64,000 nt of DNA, taken from positions 1-64,000 of the forward strand of contig NZ_WUMN01000010.1 in the NCBI RefSeq assembly GCF_009826935.1. Reading direction: 5' to 3'. The stretch is from Flavobacterium sp. Sd200. GTDB taxonomy: Bacteria > Bacteroidota > Bacteroidia > Flavobacteriales > Flavobacteriaceae. The position numbers and the translations under genes were made by a program. The stretch's first letter is position 1, and the number at the start of each line of letters is the position of its first letter. Positions 60,819 through 64,000 of the stretch are shown in pieces. The notes under the pieces are model-generated. The model was not told where the DNA came from. It worked only from the letters and a program-made list of their open reading frames with translations, and did not search any database.

Positions 60819-61937
60819 ATGATTGTTATAAAAGAAGTCAGGACAAAAAGCGAATTAAAGGACTTTATTAAATTTTCGTTTTCCCTGTATAAAAATAATC
60901 CGTACTGGATACCGCCACTTATAAGCGAAGAGCTTGAGAGTTTTGATAAATCAAAAAATCCGGCTTTTGAACATGCCGAGGTAAAATTTTACCTTGCCTA
61001 CAAAGACAATAAAATTGTAGGTAAGATAGCTGCTATCATCAACTGGCAGGAGGTTAAACATCAGCATAAATCTAAAGTGCGTTTTGGATGGTTTGATGTT
61101 ATAGATGATATTGAAGTAACCAAAGCCCTGCTCGAAAAAGTATATGAGTTTGGCCGTGAAAATAACCTTGAACATGTAGAAGGCCCTATGGGATTTAGCA
61201 ATCTTGATAAGGTAGGTTTGTTAACACAAGGATATGACCAGATTGGCACCGCCATAACCTGGTACAATCACCCTTATTATGTTACTCATTTAGAAAAACT
61301 TGGCTATGTAATAGAGAAAGAATATATAGAAAGTATCTTTCCATTCAGTAATGTAAGAAGCGAAGATTTTATTAAGGCTAGTGCTTTAATCAAAAGACGC
61401 TACGGTCTTAATGTGCTTACATTTAAAACTACAAAAGAAATAATGCCTTATGTAGATAAAATGTTCGATCTGTTTAATTCCAGTTACGAAAAACTGTCAT
61501 CGTTTGTGGCGGTGTCAGAAAGACAGAAAGAATATTTTAAGCAAAAATATATAGGTCTTATTAACCCTGAATATATTGTTTTTGTTGAAGACCAAAATCA
61601 AAAACTGGTGTCTTTCAGTATTGTTATGCCATCATTTGCCGAAGCACTTATTAAAGCCAAAGGCACGTTGTTTCCTTTTGGTTTTTGGCATTTGCTGCAG
61701 GCACGCAAAAAAAGTAGGGACGTTGTGTTTTACCTGATTGGTGTAGAACCTGAATATCAAAACAAAGGAGTGACGGCTTTAATTTTTGAGCATTATTATA
61801 ATGTATTCAAACAAAACAACATTCGCACCTGCATCAGGACTCCGGAGCTGGCAGAAAACCACGCTATACACAATCTTTGGAAAAACTTCGACCCAACAGT
61901 ACACAAACACAGGGCCACTTATAAAAAAGACCTGTAA
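60819..61937 (+). CDS. GNAT-family acyltransferase (large type)
   Basis: 372 residues. The C-terminal half resembles a GNAT acyl-CoA fold: VVFYLIGVEPEYQNKGVTALIFEHYY. The N-terminal half (SLYKNNPYWIPPLISEELE ... VEGPMGFSNLDKVGLLTQGY) belongs to the same long family seen in Bacteroidetes as YghO-like proteins. Substrate unknown. It is 13 nt after the barrel gene and 10 nt before the DUF6495 gene, so the three form an operon. Confidence 0.82.
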   Translation: MIVIKEVRTKSELKDFIKFSFSLYKNNPYWIPPLISEELESFDKSKNPAFEHAEVKFYLAYKDNKIVGKIAAIINWQEVKHQHKSKVRFGWFDVIDDIEVTKALLEKVYEFGRENNLEHVEGPMGFSNLDKVGLLTQGYDQIGTAITWYNHPYYVTHLEKLGYVIEKEYIESIFPFSNVRSEDFIKASALIKRRYGLNVLTFKTTKEIMPYVDKMFDLFNSSYEKLSSFVAVSERQKEYFKQKYIGLINPEYIVFVEDQNQKLVSFSIVMPSFAEALIKAKGTLFPFGFWHLLQARKKSRDVVFYLIGVEPEYQNKGVTALIFEHYYNVFKQNNIRTCIRTPELAENHAIHNLWKNFDPTVHKHRATYKKDL

Positions 61938-61947
61938 CAACTAAATA

Positions 61948-62415
61948 ATGAAATACACGCGCCTTACAAAAGAGCAGCTTGAAGAACTGCACGAAGAATT
62001 CATACTTTTTTTGTCATCACAGTCTATAGATAAATCCCAGTGGGATGCTGTAAAGCAACAGGAACCTGAAAAAGCCGAAGAACAATTGGACATTTTTAGC
62101 GACCTGATATGGGAAGCTGTTATAGAAAAAGCACGTTATTTAGAGTATTATTCCAAGAATCATATCTTTTTGTTCAAACTCGATGAAAAGGGCATGGAAA
62201 GTATTATTATACATGCCCATGTTGCCCATGCCGACTTTTTGACAGAAAGTGGCCTGCAATGGCTAAACGAGAATATTTTTAATAACGAAGTGCAAATTAG
62301 CCGTGGCAAAAAAGACTTTACTGAAGACCGCAACACTACTATTTTTGGGCTTATTGAGCAGGGGGCTATTTTAAGTGAAGGAGAATTATACAAACAGCTT
62401 GAAGATATGTTTTAA
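61948..62415 (+). CDS. DUF6495 protein
   Basis: 155 residues, no signal peptide or membrane helix. The opening KYTRLTKEQLEELHEEFILFLSSQSID and the acidic middle (EKAEEQLDIFSDLIWE) match the small DUF6495 family of Bacteroidetes. Unknown function; expected cytosolic. It is third in the operon starting at 59789 and is followed by a long perfect hairpin. Confidence 0.8.
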   Translation: MKYTRLTKEQLEELHEEFILFLSSQSIDKSQWDAVKQQEPEKAEEQLDIFSDLIWEAVIEKARYLEYYSKNHIFLFKLDEKGMESIIIHAHVAHADFLTESGLQWLNENIFNNEVQISRGKKDFTEDRNTTIFGLIEQGAILSEGELYKQLEDMF

Positions 62416-62439
62416 GCTTTAAAACAATTTTAAGTGTTT

Positions 62440-62488
62440 TTTGAGCGGAAGATATAGTAATTATTTGTTACTATATCTTCCGCTCAAA
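62440..62488. terminator. Long perfect hairpin terminator
   Basis: A 21-bp perfect stem (arms 62440-62460 and 62468-62488; the arm begins TTTGAGCGGAAGATATAG) with a 7-nt loop TTATTTG. It lies between DUF6495 and uvrA; T and A runs flank it, so it can act in both directions. Confidence 0.75.
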
Positions 62489-62538
62489 TATAATAATTCC
62501 CTTCTCAATCCCTTAACAATAATCTGCCTCAAAAGCCG

Positions 62539-62546
62539 TATCTTTG
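62539..62546 (+). promoter_or_regulatory. uvrA -7 promoter element
   Basis: TATCTTTG matches TAnnTTTG, 18 nt before the uvrA ATG. No SOS-type (LexA) box can be recognised around it. Confidence 0.6.
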
Positions 62547-62563
62547 CATATTCAATTTTTGCC

Positions 62564-64000
62564 ATGATACAGACTGATCTTGCTGCCCTTGAGCCTAAAA
62601 AAAATATACTTATAAAAGGTGCACAACTGCACAACCTTAAAAATATAGATGTAGCCATACCGCGCAATAAACTGGTGGTTATTACCGGATTATCGGGTTC
62701 AGGTAAATCGAGCCTTGCGTTTGACACTCTATATGCCGAAGGCCAGCGTCGTTATGTGGAAAGCCTTAGCAGCTACGCCCGCCAGTTTCTTGGTCGTTTG
62801 GACAAACCTAAAGTTGAATACATTAAAGGCATTGCCCCTGCCATTGCCATTGAGCAAAAGGTAAACACTACCAATGCCCGTTCTACAGTAGGCACGAGCA
62901 CCGAGATCTACGATTATATGAAACTGCTTTTTGCACGTGTTGGGCATACTTTTTCGCCTGTATCCGGGCGTGAAGTAAAAAAACATACGGTTAGTGATGT
63001 TATAAACGAAGTAAAGCAACTTGAAGAAGGAAGCCGCTGGTTATTGCTTGCTCCCGTACACACAGAAAAAGGCCGCACAATAGAAGAAAAACTGGGAGTG
63101 TTGCTGCAACAGGGGTTTGCCCGTATATTAGTTGATAACGAAACACTACGCCTTGACGAAATTGAGGGTATTGACTTTACCAACAAAGAAGTTTTATTGG
63201 TGGTAGACCGTATTGTGGTGAAAGACGAAGAAGAATTTTACAACCGTCTTGCAGATGCCGTGCAGACAGCCTTTTATGAAGGCAAAGGCGAAGCATTCCT
63301 TCAGGATGTAAGCACCGGAAACCGCCTGCCTTTCAGTAATAATTTTGAGTTGGACGGCATGACGTTTTTAGAGCCTAACGTTCACCTGTTCAGTTTTAAC
63401 AATCCATACGGTGCATGCCCCGCCTGCGAGGGTTATGGCAGCATTATTGGAATTGACGAAGAACTTGTAGTACCTAACACGGCATTGTCGGTCTACGAGG
63501 GGGCAATTTTTCCATGGAAAGGAGAAAGCATGGGCTGGTATCGCGATGAACTGGTTAAAAACAGTCATAAATTCGATTTCCCTGTACATAAGCCTTACTT
63601 TCAGCTATTGGAAAAAGACCGAAACCTGATTTGGACAGGAAATAAATATTTTACAGGCCTTAACGATTTCTTCGCCGAACTGGAAGAGAAAAACTATAAG
63701 ATACAAAACCGTGTAATGCTGAGCCGTTACCGCGGTAAAACAAAATGTCCGGATTGTAAAGGCAAGCGCCTGCGACCTGAAGCAAATTACGTCAAAATTG
63801 CCGACCGCACTATTAGCGACCTTGTAGACCTGCCTATCAAAAATCTTGCTGAGTTCTTTAATGTCCTGCAACTATCTGAATATGATGCCAAAGTGGCCAA
63901 AAGGCTATTGATAGAAATAAACAACCGCATTGGCTTTTTGCAGGAGGTTGGCCTTAGCTATCTTACACTCAACCGACGCTCCTCTACCCTATCGGGCGGT
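62564..64000 (+). CDS. uvrA: Excinuclease ABC subunit UvrA (N-terminal part, runs off right edge)
   Basis: The frame is open for 479 codons from ATG 62564 to the window end, about half of a 940-residue UvrA. UvrA finds bulky DNA lesions together with UvrB. Walker A of the first ATPase is GLSGSGKSSLAFDTLYAEGQ, the VESLSSYARQFL segment follows, and the signature LSGG lies at the last codons. A zinc-binding module shows C-x2-C pairs in YGACPACEGYG and TKCPDCKGKRL. Only the first half can be judged; all visible motifs are intact. Confidence 0.96.
   Translation, partial: MIQTDLAALEPKKNILIKGAQLHNLKNIDVAIPRNKLVVITGLSGSGKSSLAFDTLYAEGQRRYVESLSSYARQFLGRLDKPKVEYIKGIAPAIAIEQKVNTTNARSTVGTSTEIYDYMKLLFARVGHTFSPVSGREVKKHTVSDVINEVKQLEEGSRWLLLAPVHTEKGRTIEEKLGVLLQQGFARILVDNETLRLDEIEGIDFTNKEVLLVVDRIVVKDEEEFYNRLADAVQTAFYEGKGEAFLQDVSTGNRLPFSNNFELDGMTFLEPNVHLFSFNNPYGACPACEGYGSIIGIDEELVVPNTALSVYEGAIFPWKGESMGWYRDELVKNSHKFDFPVHKPYFQLLEKDRNLIWTGNKYFTGLNDFFAELEEKNYKIQNRVMLSRYRGKTKCPDCKGKRLRPEANYVKIADRTISDLVDLPIKNLAEFFNVLQLSEYDAKVAKRLLIEINNRIGFLQEVGLSYLTLNRRSSTLSGG

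Overview
The window is A+T-rich chromosome of a member of the Bacteroidetes, most likely Flavobacteriaceae (Flavobacterium-like). The evidence is a type IX secretion C-terminal sorting domain (27265-28113), many TTTG / TAnnTTTG promoters, almost no Shine-Dalgarno sequences, a DUF4834 protein, several intergenic hairpin repeats of a kind I associate with Flavobacteria, and an arginine pathway that appears to run through N-succinyl intermediates.

Layout. 1-5165 is a mosaic accessory region. It holds the start of a DUF6660-like secreted protein, a tRNA-3'-end-like scar, an AbiEii-type toxin-antitoxin pair with a probably leaderless antitoxin mRNA, an orphan C-terminal gene fragment, a DUF1016 (YhcG-like) nuclease gene, a tyrosine integrase and an excisionase-like HTH gene. 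The integrase module abuts the 3' end of mnmE. Three arm-type repeat pairs (GGTRCA-N5-GGTRCA) and an inverted copy of the mnmE 3' core mark old recombination junctions. 5166-37703 is mostly core genome: mnmE, a secreted GH43-like enzyme, a CLC channel, a TrxR-like flavoprotein, a tripartite RND efflux operon, hutH, nnr, the thrABC operon behind a threonine-rich leader peptide, aroC, an LpxH-like phosphatase, glyA, fahA, a Na+/H+ antiporter and an MFS carrier.

37868-48602 is an arginine operon: leader peptide, GNAT, argG, argC, argD, argF', argB, argE, argH. An acyltransferase gene on the opposite strand splits it between argD and argF', and argF' has its own promoter. The GNAT gene sits where the first enzyme of the pathway is otherwise missing. 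The carbamoyltransferase carries Ala at the specificity-determining residue 90.

48645-64000 holds a Nudix hydrolase, DUF983, an AraC regulator, outer-membrane proteins, an M1 peptidase, a patatin-like membrane lipase, a thiolase, a LysR-controlled quinone/NADPH oxidoreductase with an ABM monooxygenase, DUF4834, a GNAT, DUF6495, and the first half of uvrA running off the right edge.

Most unusual signals: (1) an identical 19-bp palindrome inside the DUF1016 coding sequence and in the terminator just after the gene; (2) the three-junction integration mosaic with an inverted mnmE core; (3) two amino-acid leader-peptide attenuators, Thr and Arg, in a Bacteroidetes genome; (4) the probable N-succinylglutamate synthase at the head of the arg operon.
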